Assembly: GCF_000410875.1 (NCBI RefSeq)
Contig: NZ_AROI01000020.1
Coordinates: 1-64,000 of the forward strand
Reading direction: 5' to 3'
Length of the DNA stretch: 64,000 nucleotides
Source: Halopseudomonas pelagia CL-AP6
Lineage (GTDB): Bacteria; Pseudomonadota; Gammaproteobacteria; Pseudomonadales; Pseudomonadaceae
The notes beneath the pieces were generated by a model. That model had not been told where the DNA came from, did no database searches, and saw only the letters and a program-made list of their open reading frames with translations. The position numbers and the translations under genes are program-made. This document shows positions 17,722 through 27,137 of this stretch, in pieces; positions within the stretch are counted from its first letter, which is position 1, and each line of letters opens with the position of its first letter.

Positions 17722-18293
17722 GCGTGCCGTTGCCACAAGCTGTACCAGACCTGGCCAGCACGCTTCTCGCGGTGCAGGCTCCAATTGGCCGGCCGCTCCA
17801 GCGTGGCTGGGGCAGACTCGCTTTCGGTATAGATCCACGCATTGTCGGTCAGCCAGCCATGGCTCTCCAGGGCGGCGCAGCTGGGTGCCAGCAAGCCCTG
17901 GTGAAAGGGTGGGTCAAGAAACACCAGGTCATATGGCCGCTCCGGGCTATTGGCCAGGAGCTTCAGCGCGTCTTGCTGTTGAATATCCGCTTGCTCGCAT
18001 TCCAGTGTCTGCAGGTGCCCGCGCAGGGTATTGACCACGTCGCGGCTGGTGTCGCAAGCCAAAGCGTAAGCGGCGCCACGGGACAAGGCTTCCAGCATCA
18101 AGGCACCGCTGCCGGCATAGGGGTCCAGGCAGCGGGCACCTTCAATTCGCCCGCTGAGCCAATTGAACAGGGTTTCGCGCACGCGGTCTGGCGTGGGTCG
18201 CAGGCCCGGCTGCTCGGTGAAGCTGAAGCGTCGGCTGCGCCACTGGCCGGCAATGATGCGTAACTGGCTGGTTCTGGCGGCTGTGGTTTTCAT
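17718..18293 (-). CDS. rsmD: 16S rRNA (guanine966-N2)-methyltransferase
   Basis: Methylates G966 of 16S rRNA in the assembling 30S subunit. The 191-residue protein has the N-terminal RIIAGQWRSRR and RPTPDRVRETLFNWL signatures, the SAM site LDPYAGSGALMLEALSRGA and the catalytic DPPF motif (FLDPPFHQGLL). Start and stop overlap the neighbours by four bases on each side (upstream M16 gene, downstream yheT), indicating a tight operon of M16-M16-rsmD-yheT. Confidence 0.95.
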   Translation of the reverse strand: MKTTAARTSQLRIIAGQWRSRRFSFTEQPGLRPTPDRVRETLFNWLSGRIEGARCLDPYAGSGALMLEALSRGAAYALACDTSRDVVNTLRGHLQTLECEQADIQQQDALKLLANSPERPYDLVFLDPPFHQGLLAPSCAALESHGWLTDNAWIYTESESAPATLERPANWSLHREKRAGQVWYSLWQRHA

Positions 18294-19819
18294 GCCTCGG
18301 GCGCCTCCGCCGCTGGGTTGGCGCTGGCGTCAGCGGGCGACTGGTCCGCCGCTTCTATCAGCGGCTGGCCAACGGTGAGCGTAAAGCGCTGTTCGGCGCT
18401 CAGGTGGCGCTGAAAAGCCTCGCGGACGTCGGCTACCGTGAGCTTCTCGACCTGATCGAGAAACAACTGCAGATGGTTCAGCGGCAGGTTATAGAAGCCG
18501 ATCATGCCCAACTGGCTGACGATGGCGCTGTTGCTCGCGGTGGACAGCGGAAACTGGCCCATGATCTGACGCTTGCTGCGGATCAGCTCGGCCTCAGTCG
18601 GGCCCTCGCTGATAAAGGTGTCCAAGGTGCTGTTGATCACCTCCAGCGCCTGCTCGACCTGGTCGCTACGCGTTTGCATGTTGATCACGAAGGGGCCGGT
18701 GGCCTGCATCGGCGAAAAGCTGCTACTGACCGAATAGGACAGCCCGCGGGTTTCCCGGATCTCTTCCATCAGCCGTGAACCGAAGCCGGAGCCAAGTATC
18801 TGGTTGCCCACATACAGCGCCGGATAATCCTCGGCGCGGCGGCTGACGCCATGCTGGCCAACCATGATATGCGTCTGCTGGGAGTTGAAGTCGACATGTT
18901 CGCGGCTGGCCACGATAGGCTCGGGGTCGCTCACCACTGGGGCTGCGGGGCCTGCGGGCAGTGCTTGGGACACGCGCGCGGCAATGCGCTCGGCCTGCTG
19001 CCGGTCAATGTCACCGACCAGGGATATCACTGCATTGCCGGCGGCGTAGTATTGCTGGTGAAAGGTCCGTAGATGCGCCGGAGTGATCTCCGCCAGGCTG
19101 TCTGCCTGGCCCTGGGGCAAGCTGCCATAGGGGTGGTTGGGGTAAAGGCTGGCCCAGAAGGCTTCACTGGCTTGGGCCGAGGGGTTTTGCAAGCGGAACT
19201 GCAGGCCGGCCAGTAGCTGGTTACGCAGGCGCTGGTAGGCGTTTTCCGGGAAGTCAGGTTGGCTGATGACGCGAGTAAATAGCGCCAGTGCCGGGTCCAG
19301 CTTGTCGGCGGCGGTCAGGCTACGCACGCTAGCCAAAGCCATATCCCGATGTGAGCTGTTCTCGAATTCGGCGCCCAGGCTTTCAAAGCCAGCGGCGATT
19401 TCACCCGAGTCCATGCCGTCGGCGCCTTCGTTGAGCATGCCGTTGACCAGCGTGGCCAGGCCCGGTAGCTCTGCGTCGCGGCTGGCGCCAGCGGCAAACA
19501 GCAGTTGCAGATCAAGCATGGGCAGTTCACTGGCCTGCATGAAATATACCCGCGCCCCTTCCGCAGTGGTCCAGTGCTGTAGATCCAGGCTGCGCCGCGC
19601 TGGCGCCTTGTCACGGTCTATGCTTTGCAGGGTAGTCAGCGGTGGAATCGGGTCAAGTTCTGGATCGATATCCGGAACGCTGATCGCCGTCTCTGCGACC
19701 GGCTTGACCGGTGGCGTGGCGGGCGGCTGATTGCGCTTGCTGATGAGGGTGGCAAAAATCAGAACCAGTACCGCGATGGCCACAAACCAGCGCAGGGGAG
19801 ACATCGGCTTGGCGGACAT
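18290..19819 (-). CDS. M16 family peptidase-like protein lacking the zinc site
   Basis: A 509-residue protein with one N-terminal membrane anchor (about residues 9-24, FVAIAVLVLIFATLI) and two M16 domains. The place where HxxEH should be reads ATLVNGMLNEG, so the metal site is missing. The C-terminal RGLSYSV(S)S motif, which helps bind substrate in M16 proteins, is retained. It follows the active partner with a TGATG stop/start overlap, so the two are probably made in equal amounts and form a heterodimer, as in other two-gene M16 systems (PA0371/PA0372). It is probably periplasmic. Confidence 0.9.
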   Translation of the reverse strand: MSAKPMSPLRWFVAIAVLVLIFATLISKRNQPPATPPVKPVAETAISVPDIDPELDPIPPLTTLQSIDRDKAPARRSLDLQHWTTAEGARVYFMQASELPMLDLQLLFAAGASRDAELPGLATLVNGMLNEGADGMDSGEIAAGFESLGAEFENSSHRDMALASVRSLTAADKLDPALALFTRVISQPDFPENAYQRLRNQLLAGLQFRLQNPSAQASEAFWASLYPNHPYGSLPQGQADSLAEITPAHLRTFHQQYYAAGNAVISLVGDIDRQQAERIAARVSQALPAGPAAPVVSDPEPIVASREHVDFNSQQTHIMVGQHGVSRRAEDYPALYVGNQILGSGFGSRLMEEIRETRGLSYSVSSSFSPMQATGPFVINMQTRSDQVEQALEVINSTLDTFISEGPTEAELIRSKRQIMGQFPLSTASNSAIVSQLGMIGFYNLPLNHLQLFLDQVEKLTVADVREAFQRHLSAEQRFTLTVGQPLIEAADQSPADASANPAAEAPEA

Positions 19820-21207
19820 CAGTTGCTTTCCTCTTGTTCTGGGCGGGCTGCTTCGGTGCTCGGCGCGGTAGCGGCAGGCAGTACATGCCCGCGGGTCAGG
19901 CGTTCGCGGGTCAAGTATCGCTGGGCAACGTCACTCACCTGTTGCGCGCTGATGCTCTCCAGCGCTTGCTGATCCTCCTCGATCAGTTGCCAGGGCAGGC
20001 CGACACTTTCCAGCTGACCCATTTGCGTGGCCTGGTGGGCAATGCTGTCCCGGGCATAGACGTCAGCGGCAATCAGCTGCGTCTTGACCCGGGTTAGCTC
20101 GGCGGCGCTCGGAGGGGTGCTTTTCAGTTCGTCTATTTCTGCCCAGAACGCCTGTTCCAATTGCTCCAGACTGATGTCGAGCGCCTGATTGGGCAGGCCG
20201 CTGAGGGTGAACAGGGTATCGCCACGGGCAAAGCCGCTGTAACTGGCCGAAGCAGAGGTGGCGATCGCGTTGCCGCGCTCCAACCGGCTGGCCAGCCGGG
20301 CGCTGTAGCCGCTGTCGAGTACGCCGCTAAGCAGACGCAGCGCGTGTACCTCCCAGGCGTTTTCAGCGGTGCTCAGGCTGGGCACGTTAAAGCTCAGCAG
20401 CAGGCTGGGCAACTGCACATCCAGATGCAGGGTGACTTGGCGCTCGGCACCGCCGGGCAAGTCTAGGGGACGTTTGTGCTCGGGAATCTGGCCTGCCGGT
20501 ATGGGTGCGAAATAGCTATCGACCAGCGGCTTGACCTCATCCAGGGTCACATCGCCGACAATGATCAGTACCGCGTTGCCTGGCTGATAATGGGTCTGGT
20601 ACCAAGCTCGCAGGTCGTCCACGGTCAGCCGTTCTATGTCGTGCATCCAGCCGATCACCGGCTGCGAATAGGGGCTGGCGATATGCGCTTGGGTCAGGAA
20701 GCGTTCATAAGCCAGGCTGTTGGGGTTGTCATCGACACGCAGGCGCCGTTCTTCCTTGATCACTTCCATTTCGCGGATGAACTCATCTTCCGGCAGGGTG
20801 GCGGTATGCATCCGCTCGGCTTCCATTTCCAGCGCGATGGGCAACTGGTCGCGGCTCAGAACCTGGTAATAGGCGGTGTAATCGCGGCTAGTAAAGGCAT
20901 TTTCTTCAGCGCCGAGGCTGCGTAAAACGCGTGAGGATTCGCCCGGGCCAAGATTCTTGCTGCCCTTGAACATCATGTGTTCCAGCGCGTGGGAGATACC
21001 CGTCTGCCCCGGCGGCTCATGGCTGCTGCCGACCTTGTACCAGAGTTGCGAGACCACCACAGGCGCGCGGTGGTCTTCGCGTACTATGACCTTCAGACCG
21101 TTGTCCAGGGTCAACTCGTGGGTCGGTTGCCGGGTGCTGTCTGCCGCCACTGGGCCAGCCAGGAGGGCCAGCAGCATATAAGAGAGGGAAATTTTCAGCC
21201 GTGCCAT
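19819..21207 (-). CDS. M16 family zinc metallopeptidase (catalytic partner)
   Basis: From the ATG at 21207 it is 462 residues, with signal peptide MARLKISLSYMLLALLAGPVAA (cut near residue 23) and AGGA upstream. The zinc-binding HxxEH motif is present as HALEHMMFKG, and the downstream glutamate lies in the usual region (EENAFTSRDYTAYY). Two M16 domains follow. It probably degrades peptides or small proteins in the periplasm together with the inactive partner encoded next. A 31-residue extension upstream is open but is not expected to be translated. The gene is divergent from ftsY. Confidence 0.93.
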   Translation of the reverse strand: MARLKISLSYMLLALLAGPVAADSTRQPTHELTLDNGLKVIVREDHRAPVVVSQLWYKVGSSHEPPGQTGISHALEHMMFKGSKNLGPGESSRVLRSLGAEENAFTSRDYTAYYQVLSRDQLPIALEMEAERMHTATLPEDEFIREMEVIKEERRLRVDDNPNSLAYERFLTQAHIASPYSQPVIGWMHDIERLTVDDLRAWYQTHYQPGNAVLIIVGDVTLDEVKPLVDSYFAPIPAGQIPEHKRPLDLPGGAERQVTLHLDVQLPSLLLSFNVPSLSTAENAWEVHALRLLSGVLDSGYSARLASRLERGNAIATSASASYSGFARGDTLFTLSGLPNQALDISLEQLEQAFWAEIDELKSTPPSAAELTRVKTQLIAADVYARDSIAHQATQMGQLESVGLPWQLIEEDQQALESISAQQVSDVAQRYLTRERLTRGHVLPAATAPSTEAARPEQEESN

Positions 21208-21315
21208 GTATGCATCCTGTAGGAACTTACCGCCTGCGGCGGAAGTGGGGTAGGATAACCTAACCTTTAACGCGGTGGCTAAACGGCCTTCGCCAGCCAT
21301 AGATAGTGATCGTCA

Positions 21316-22503
21316 ATGTTTGGTTCCAAAGACAAGCCAGAACACCCCGAAACACCCAAAAAAGACCAGGACCAGGCCAAAGCCGAGAAAAAAGGCCTGT
21401 TCGGCTGGGGGCGTCGCAAGCAGGAAGATACGCCCGAGCCGCCGGTCAACCACGACCAGGCAGCCCGGGATGCCGCCGCGTCGCTGTTTGCTGGCCTCGG
21501 TAGCGCCGAGTCAGCTCAGCCGAGCAGTGAGCAGAACGCCCAACAGAACCCGCTACAGAGCACCGAGCAAAGCAAAGAGCCGCAGGGCTTTTTTGCGCGG
21601 ATGAAGCAGGGCCTGTCGAAAACCAGCGTCAATCTGGGCGATGGCATGGCCAACCTGTTTCTGGGCGAGAAGGATATCGACGACGAGTTGCTCGAAGAGC
21701 TTGAGACGCGCCTGTTGATGGCTGATGTCGGCATCGAGGCCGCGACCCTGATCATGGAGTCGCTGCAAACGCGCGTGCGCCGCCATCAACTGTCCAACCG
21801 CAAGGCCCTGTATGCGGCGTTGCAAGGCGAGCTGGAAGACTTGCTGGCGAATGTCGCCAAGCCCATGGTCATCAGCCCCGAGAAGAAGCCGTTCGTTATT
21901 CTGGTGGTAGGTGTTAACGGGGTAGGCAAAACGACGACTATCGGCAAACTGGCCAAGCGCCTGCAGGGCGAGGGCAAGCAGGTCATGCTGGCCGCCGGCG
22001 ATACCTTTCGCGCTGCTGCTGTCGAGCAATTGCAAGTCTGGGGTGAGCGCAACAAGATTCCGGTGGTGGCTCAGCATACCGGCGCCGATTCTGCTTCGGT
22101 GGTCTTTGATGCATTGCAAGCAGCCACATCCCGCGGTGTGGACGTGTTGATCGCGGACACCGCCGGACGCCTGCACAATAAGGACCATCTCATGGACGAG
22201 CTGAAGAAGGTTAAGCGGGTGCTGGCCAAGCTCGATCCAGAAGCGCCGCACGAAGTGCTGCTGGTGCTGGATGCCGGTACCGGCCAGAACGCGATTTCCC
22301 AAACCAAACTGTTCGATCAGGCGGTGGGCCTCACCGGTCTGGTGCTGACCAAGCTGGATGGTACCGCCAAGGGCGGGGTGATTTTTGCTTTGGCCAAGCA
22401 GTTTGGCCTGCCGATCCGTTTTATCGGCGTGGGCGAACAGATCGACGATTTGCGACCCTTCACCGCATCGGAGTTTGTCAAAGCCCTGTTTGGTCGCGAT
22501 TAA
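21316..22503 (+). CDS. ftsY: Signal recognition particle receptor FtsY
   Basis: GTPase that docks SRP-ribosome complexes at the inner membrane. The 395-residue protein has a charged N-terminal A domain (about residues 1-95, rich in Lys/Glu/Gln), then the N and G domains. The G domain carries GVNGVGKTTTIGKLA (P-loop), DTFRAAA, DTAGR and TKLDGTAKGG. The A domain is shorter than in E. coli, as usual for pseudomonads. It is first in the ftsY-ftsE-ftsX cluster, three bases before ftsE. Confidence 0.98.
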   Translation: MFGSKDKPEHPETPKKDQDQAKAEKKGLFGWGRRKQEDTPEPPVNHDQAARDAAASLFAGLGSAESAQPSSEQNAQQNPLQSTEQSKEPQGFFARMKQGLSKTSVNLGDGMANLFLGEKDIDDELLEELETRLLMADVGIEAATLIMESLQTRVRRHQLSNRKALYAALQGELEDLLANVAKPMVISPEKKPFVILVVGVNGVGKTTTIGKLAKRLQGEGKQVMLAAGDTFRAAAVEQLQVWGERNKIPVVAQHTGADSASVVFDALQAATSRGVDVLIADTAGRLHNKDHLMDELKKVKRVLAKLDPEAPHEVLLVLDAGTGQNAISQTKLFDQAVGLTGLVLTKLDGTAKGGVIFALAKQFGLPIRFIGVGEQIDDLRPFTASEFVKALFGRD

Positions 22504-22506
22504 GCC

Positions 22507-23178
22507 ATGATTCGTTTCAACCAGGTCAGCAAGCGCTATCCCAACGGCCATATGGGTCTGGACCAGCTCACCCTGCATATCAAGACCGGCGAAATGGTGT
22601 TTATTACCGGGCATTCCGGCGCCGGCAAGAGCACGCTGCTCAAGTTGATCATGTGCATGGAACGCCCCAGCTCCGGGCAGGTGCACGTGGGTGGGCAGAA
22701 CCTGGCGGACCTGAGCAGCGATGACATCCCCTATTTGCGCCGTCAGGTCGGCGTGGTGTTCCAAAATCACCAGTTGCTGTTCGACCGCACCGTGTTCGAT
22801 AACGTCGCCTTGCCGCTGATCATCAATGGCACACCGCCCGACGAGATTGGCCGGCGCGTGCGTGCGGCGCTGGACAAGGTTGGCCTGTTGAGCCGCGAAG
22901 CGTTGTATCCAATTGCGCTGTCCGGCGGTGAGCAGCAGCGCGTCGGCATTGCCCGTGCGGTGGTGCACAAACCGGCGTTGCTGCTCGCCGATGAGCCGAC
23001 CGGTAACCTTGACCCGGAACTGTCAGCCGAGATTATGGGCCTGTTTGAAGATTTTAATCGGGTCGGCGTGACGGTGATCATCGCCAGTCACGATTTACCC
23101 TTGATCGCCACGCTGGACCACCGCATGTTGACGCTCGACCAGGGCACTCTGCTCAGGGATGGTGATCAGCATGGCTGA
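22507..23178 (+). CDS. ftsE: Cell division ATP-binding protein FtsE
   Basis: ATPase of the FtsEX complex, which activates septal peptidoglycan hydrolases through EnvC-type partners. The 223 residues contain Walker A GHSGAGKSTLLK, signature LSGGEQQRVGIARA, Walker B LLLADEPTGNLD and the H-loop ASHD. It starts three bases after ftsY and its end overlaps ftsX by eight bases, so translation is probably coupled. Confidence 0.98.
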   Translation: MIRFNQVSKRYPNGHMGLDQLTLHIKTGEMVFITGHSGAGKSTLLKLIMCMERPSSGQVHVGGQNLADLSSDDIPYLRRQVGVVFQNHQLLFDRTVFDNVALPLIINGTPPDEIGRRVRAALDKVGLLSREALYPIALSGGEQQRVGIARAVVHKPALLLADEPTGNLDPELSAEIMGLFEDFNRVGVTVIIASHDLPLIATLDHRMLTLDQGTLLRDGDQHG

Positions 23179-24199
23179 AGATAAACGTAACGGCCCTAGT
23201 AAAGCCGCTGTTAAAACCCCCAGGCGCCCGCAAAAGGCGCCCGCAAAAGGCGCGGCGCGTTCCGAGCGCAGTTGGCGGCATCCGCTGCGCAGCTGGGCCG
23301 GAAGCCATAGGGCCAGTGCCCGGCAGGCGGTAGATCGGGTCAGGCATCATCCACTGAGCAGCGCCATGACCATACTGGTAATGACCATAGTGCTGGCCTT
23401 GCCGATGGGTTTGGCCGTGCTGATCGGCCAGGTTGAGCGGCTTGGCGTTGATTGGCAGCGCGCTGCGCAACTGTCGGTATACCTGCAGGACAGCGTCTCC
23501 AGCGAAGCGGCTGAGCAATTGCTCGGCGAGATCCGTGCGGTTGAGGGCGTGGCAGAAGCCAGGTTGCTCGACAAGGCCCTGGCGCTTGAGGAGTTTCAGC
23601 AGCATTCGGGTATGGGTGAAGCACTGCAACAGCTGTCCTACAACCCTTTGCCCTCGGTTATTGTGGTTACCCCGGCGAGTCTTGACGGCGGCGCCGCTGC
23701 GCTGGAGCCGGTGCGCGACCAACTGGCGGCGCTGCCGGGCGTGGAACTGGTACAGATTGACCTGCTGTGGATCGAGCGTTTGACCAGCATCCTGGCTATG
23801 CTCGAGCGCTTTACCGGCGGCTTGGCAGTGTTACTGGTGCTGGCGCTGCTGCTGGTCATGACCAATACCATTCGGTTGGCGATCGAAAGTCGCCGCAACG
23901 AGATTCTGGTGATCAAGCTGGTGGGTGGTACTGATGCCTTTGTCCGCCGGCCATTTCTGTATATAGGTGTGCTTTATGGTCTCTTGGCCGGGCTGCTGGC
24001 GTGGTTGCTGCTGTGGCTAGGCATGCTCTGGTTGAACCTGACGGTGCGTGAGGTAGCGGCGCTGTACCAGAGCGATTTCGAGCTGGCCGGCATGCCCTTG
24101 CTGGACGGGCTGAGCCTGGTTGCCGCAGCGATGTTGCTGGGGCTGGTCGGCGCCTGGTTGGCGGTGGGACGGCATATCCGCGACATACAGCCGCAGTAG
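23171..24199 (+). CDS. ftsX: Cell division protein FtsX
   Basis: Membrane subunit of FtsEX. A 342-residue protein with a basic N-terminal tail (about 55 residues), TM1 (about 62-82), a large periplasmic domain (about 85-215) and three C-terminal TM helices (about 217-240, 262-290 and 311-335). I chose the ATG at 23171 inside the end of ftsE, with GGTGA five bases upstream. The in-frame ATG at 23159 would add four residues. rpoH follows after 140 bases with its own promoter. Confidence 0.96.
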   Translation: MAEDKRNGPSKAAVKTPRRPQKAPAKGAARSERSWRHPLRSWAGSHRASARQAVDRVRHHPLSSAMTILVMTIVLALPMGLAVLIGQVERLGVDWQRAAQLSVYLQDSVSSEAAEQLLGEIRAVEGVAEARLLDKALALEEFQQHSGMGEALQQLSYNPLPSVIVVTPASLDGGAAALEPVRDQLAALPGVELVQIDLLWIERLTSILAMLERFTGGLAVLLVLALLLVMTNTIRLAIESRRNEILVIKLVGGTDAFVRRPFLYIGVLYGLLAGLLAWLLLWLGMLWLNLTVREVAALYQSDFELAGMPLLDGLSLVAAAMLLGLVGAWLAVGRHIRDIQPQ

Positions 24200-24267
24200 C
24201 AAACCGCTTTTAAAACGCTAAAATCTGGCTAACCTATTGATTTAAATAGATAAGGCATCCTGTAAGG

Positions 24268-24295
24268 GAACTTATTTAGACGATTCACACTCTCA
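24268..24295 (+). promoter_or_regulatory. Candidate AlgU/RpoE-type promoter for rpoH
   Basis: GAACTT at 24268-24273 is followed by 17 bases and then TCTCA at 24291-24295, close to the AlgU consensus GAACTT-N16/17-TCTGA. It would start transcription about 35-40 bases before the rpoH ATG. Transcription of rpoH by the envelope-stress sigma factor is known in P. aeruginosa and E. coli. Confidence 0.6.
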
Positions 24296-24339
24296 GTTCG
24301 GAGTGATACACTCGTCCATCGTTATATTGGAGTTCAAGC

Positions 24340-25206
24340 ATGAGCACTGCGTTGCAGCCCATACATAGCCTGGTCCCCGGCGCCAATCTGGAGGCCTATG
24401 TTCAGAAAGTGAGTGGCATCCCGATACTCAGTGTCGAGGAAGAGCGCACGCTAGCTGATCGTTTGTACTACAACGAGGATCTGGAAGCGGCACGCCAACT
24501 GGTTATGTCGCATCTGCGTTTTGTTGTGCATATTGCGCGCAGCTACTCCGGTTATGGTCTGAATCAGTCCGATCTGGTGCAGGAAGGCAATGTCGGCCTG
24601 ATGAAGGCGGTCAAGCGCTTCAATCCGGAAATGGGTGTGCGCCTGGTGTCCTTTGCCGTGCACTGGATCCGCGCCGAGATTCACGAGTTTATTCTGCGCA
24701 ACTGGCGCATCGTCAAGGTCGCCACCACCAAGGCCCAGCGCAAACTGTTCTTCAACCTGCGCAGCGCCAAGAAGAAGCTGTCCTGGTTGTCCCAGGATGA
24801 AGTCGATGCGGTAGCCGCTGATCTGGGTGTGGCCACGCGTGAAGTGCGCGAGATGGAAAGCCGACTTTATGGTCAGGATTTGGGCTTTGATGGCGCCCAG
24901 GATGATGACGATGACAGCGTAGCCTACGCGCCCGTGCATTATCTGGAAGACAAACGCTACGATCCGGCCACGCAGCTTGAGTCCGCAGACTGGTCCGACA
25001 GTTCGGTCAATCAGTTGCAGCAGGGCCTGGAGCAACTGGACGAGCGTAGCCGCGATATTCTCTATCAACGCTGGCTGGCTGAAGAAAAGGCCACGCTGCA
25101 CGAGCTGGCGGCCAAATACCAAGTATCGGCCGAGCGCATTCGTCAGCTGGAAAAGAACGCGATGAACAAGCTGAAAAAGAATCTCGAGACCGAAGACGAT
25201 CTCTGA
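24340..25206 (+). CDS. rpoH: RNA polymerase sigma-32 (heat-shock) factor
   Basis: Directs transcription of chaperone and protease genes. The 288-residue protein shows region 2 ([57 protein letters not shown]), the diagnostic RpoH box QRKLFFNLR (about residues 131-139) and region 4 ([20 protein letters not shown]). It is monocistronic, preceded by an AlgU-like promoter and followed by a clear terminator. Confidence 0.98.
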   Translation: MSTALQPIHSLVPGANLEAYVQKVSGIPILSVEEERTLADRLYYNEDLEAARQLVMSHLRFVVHIARSYSGYGLNQSDLVQEGNVGLMKAVKRFNPEMGVRLVSFAVHWIRAEIHEFILRNWRIVKVATTKAQRKLFFNLRSAKKKLSWLSQDEVDAVAADLGVATREVREMESRLYGQDLGFDGAQDDDDDSVAYAPVHYLEDKRYDPATQLESADWSDSSVNQLQQGLEQLDERSRDILYQRWLAEEKATLHELAAKYQVSAERIRQLEKNAMNKLKKNLETEDDL

Positions 25207-25228
25207 TTCGAATAGCTGCGCAGTTGAT

Positions 25229-25256
25229 CAAAGGCATCCTCCGGGATGCCTTTTTT
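25229..25256 (+). terminator. Rho-independent terminator of rpoH
   Basis: GGCATCC (25233-25239) pairs with GGATGCC (25244-25250) around a four-base loop. The stem is flanked by AA/TT pairs and followed by six T residues. It lies 23 bases after the rpoH stop codon. Confidence 0.9.
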
Positions 25257-25339
25257 GTTACCTGGCTGGCAGCCGCGCAGTTCAGCCCGCATAATCCCCC
25301 GCTCAATCAATCCCGCTCAAACAATCAATGGAGCTTCGC

Positions 25340-25951
25340 ATGACATTCCGCCCGCGCCTTGGTATGGCCACGCTGTTCAGTCTGATCATCATTGGTTTGT
25401 TTGCGCTCGGTAGTTGGATCATGGACAAGTCTGACGCGCAGCCCGAACCCCTTGAGTGGCGGGCTACCTACGAGGAGAGGCTCTGGGCTCCGCTGCGTGA
25501 CGGCAATCTCACCTTGGCGGATGTCGAGGGCGTGATGGGTCAGCGTGGCGAGCTCTGGATGATCAGTGCCGACGGCGAGCCGCAGCTGATCAGTCGTCAT
25601 GTTATGCACAGCGATGGCGCAGACTGGCGCTTGCAGGCAGTCATCAGTCTGGATGAGCGGCGCATGGACAGCTTGAAGACGGCGCAGGACTGGAAAGCCG
25701 ACATGGTCGATCAATCGGTATCCCCGGCGGTCGGCGCGGCGCTGGTCGGGCAAGCGGTGGAGCGCATGAGTCTGACGCCGTTCAAGCCGATTGAGACCCC
25801 GCGCATTATCGCCACCCTGGGTGAACCGGACATGCGCCTGGAAGTCAGCGGCGATGATCAGGCCTGGGTTTATGGCCGCGCCGGCATCGTCGTTGCGGTA
25901 ACCGGCGAGCAGGCCTACTCGATCATGTTCGGTCTGCGTGGCAATCACTGA
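25340..25951 (+). CDS. Membrane-anchored protein of unknown function
   Basis: A 203-residue protein from the ATG at 25340 (GGAG six bases upstream). It has one N-terminal hydrophobic helix (about residues 8-27) followed by a soluble, probably periplasmic domain rich in acidic residues. I do not recognise a domain. The C-terminal half (about 150-203) has a beta-rich look (RLEVSGDDQAWVYGRAGIVVAV). It ends four bases before the convergent mtgA stop. A similar gene between rpoH and mtgA is usual in pseudomonads. Confidence 0.75.
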   Translation: MTFRPRLGMATLFSLIIIGLFALGSWIMDKSDAQPEPLEWRATYEERLWAPLRDGNLTLADVEGVMGQRGELWMISADGEPQLISRHVMHSDGADWRLQAVISLDERRMDSLKTAQDWKADMVDQSVSPAVGAALVGQAVERMSLTPFKPIETPRIIATLGEPDMRLEVSGDDQAWVYGRAGIVVAVTGEQAYSIMFGLRGNH

Positions 25952-25955
25952 AGGT

Positions 25956-26711
25956 TTACACCTCCAGACGATTGCGCCAGTAACGCAGACTCAACCATTC
26001 CGGTAACCGCCGGCCAGCCTCCATCTCACGCAAATAATGGGCGCCACCCAATTGCCGTGACTGCTGCTGAATCCAGTTAGCCCGGCGTTGCACATGCGCT
26101 GGCGGGGCCGCAGCGCTCCATTCGCGCGGATTCGGCAGCACTGCAGCGAGCTGCGCGGCCTGGCGGTCAGACAGATAGCTGGCATCGATGCCAAAGTGTT
26201 GTTGGGCCGCAGCTTGAACGCCAAACACCCCTTCATCCCATTCGACGATGTTCAGATAGATTTCGAGGATGCGCTGTTTCGGCCAGAGCACTTCGATCCA
26301 CAGGGTAAACCAGGCTTCCAGCGCCTTGCGCGGCCAACTGCGACCGGACCAGAGAAACTGGTTTTTCGCTACCTGCTGGGTCAGTGTACTGGCGCCGCGC
26401 AGGCTGCCGCCCTGACGGTTATGTTCAACTGCGGCCTTGATTGCGCTGAGATCAAAGCCGAAATGCTGGGCAAAGTGCTGATCTTCGCCGGCAATCACGG
26501 CCATCTTCATACTATCGGGTATGCTCTTGTACGGCACCCATTGCCGACTGATCTCGATCTGGCTGTTATCCTGGCGAAACTCCACCCAGCGCTCAACCAT
26601 CAATGCCGAGCCGGGGGAGGGGATCCAACGCAGGAGGATGACCGGGATCAGGCTCAAGGCCATAAGAATGGTCAGCCATTTGGCGGTCTTGAGCAGTAAC
26701 TTTTTCAACAT
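25956..26711 (-). CDS. mtgA: Monofunctional biosynthetic peptidoglycan transglycosylase
   Basis: GT51 glycosyltransferase that polymerises lipid II into glycan strands. The 251 residues include one N-terminal TM anchor (about 10-29) and the catalytic motifs VIAGEDQHFAQHFGFD (first catalytic Glu), GASTLTQQVAKN and RKALEAWFTLWIE. The later motif ILEIYLNIVEWDEG is also present. Length matches the family, and no transpeptidase domain follows. It is convergent with the preceding hypothetical gene and divergent from the DUF423 gene. Confidence 0.96.
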   Translation of the reverse strand: MLKKLLLKTAKWLTILMALSLIPVILLRWIPSPGSALMVERWVEFRQDNSQIEISRQWVPYKSIPDSMKMAVIAGEDQHFAQHFGFDLSAIKAAVEHNRQGGSLRGASTLTQQVAKNQFLWSGRSWPRKALEAWFTLWIEVLWPKQRILEIYLNIVEWDEGVFGVQAAAQQHFGIDASYLSDRQAAQLAAVLPNPREWSAAAPPAHVQRRANWIQQQSRQLGGAHYLREMEAGRRLPEWLSLRYWRNRLEV

Positions 26712-26762
26712 GGGCGGGTCGTCTGTCGGTTTGGCTCGCAGTATAGAACGAGGGATTCAAGC

Positions 26763-27137
26763 TTGGCCAAACTATTGCTTTTACTGGCGTCATTCAGTGG
26801 TTTTACCGGCGTGGCATTGGGCGCGTTCGCCGCGCACGGTTTACGCAGCCGCTTGCCGGAGAATCTGCTCGGTGCTTTTCAGACCGGGGTGCAGTATCAA
26901 CTCTGGCATACCGCTGCCTTGATGGGCGTGGCGCTGCTGTTGCTGCGCTGGCCGGAGGCGACGCTGTTCAAGAGCGCGGGCGCGCTGCTGGTACTGGGCA
27001 TGCTGCTGTTTTCCGGCAGTCTGTATGTGATGGCGCTGACCGGGATCACCAAGCTGGGCATTATCACGCCCTTTGGCGGGGTGGCGTTCCTACTCGGTTG
27101 GCTGTGCCTTGGCATCGGTGTCTGGCGGCATTTGTAG
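26763..27137 (+). CDS. DUF423 family membrane protein
   Basis: A 124-residue protein with four TM helices and the family motif GALGAFAAHGL-like segment VALGAFAAHGLRSRL near the N-terminus, followed by the second motif YQLWHTAALMGVALL. The start is TTG (26763) with GAGGGA upstream; no ATG or GTG fits. The function of DUF423 proteins is unknown. It lies between mtgA (divergent) and thiS (about 85 bases downstream). Confidence 0.88.
   Translation: MAKLLLLLASFSGFTGVALGAFAAHGLRSRLPENLLGAFQTGVQYQLWHTAALMGVALLLLRWPEATLFKSAGALLVLGMLLFSGSLYVMALTGITKLGIITPFGGVAFLLGWLCLGIGVWRHL

Noticed and set aside
21553-22968. 471-codon open frame on the minus strand
   Set aside because: It lies antisense to ftsY and ftsE, whose motifs are unambiguous, and its composition (rich in Gln, His, Leu) is typical of the shadow frame of a high-GC gene.
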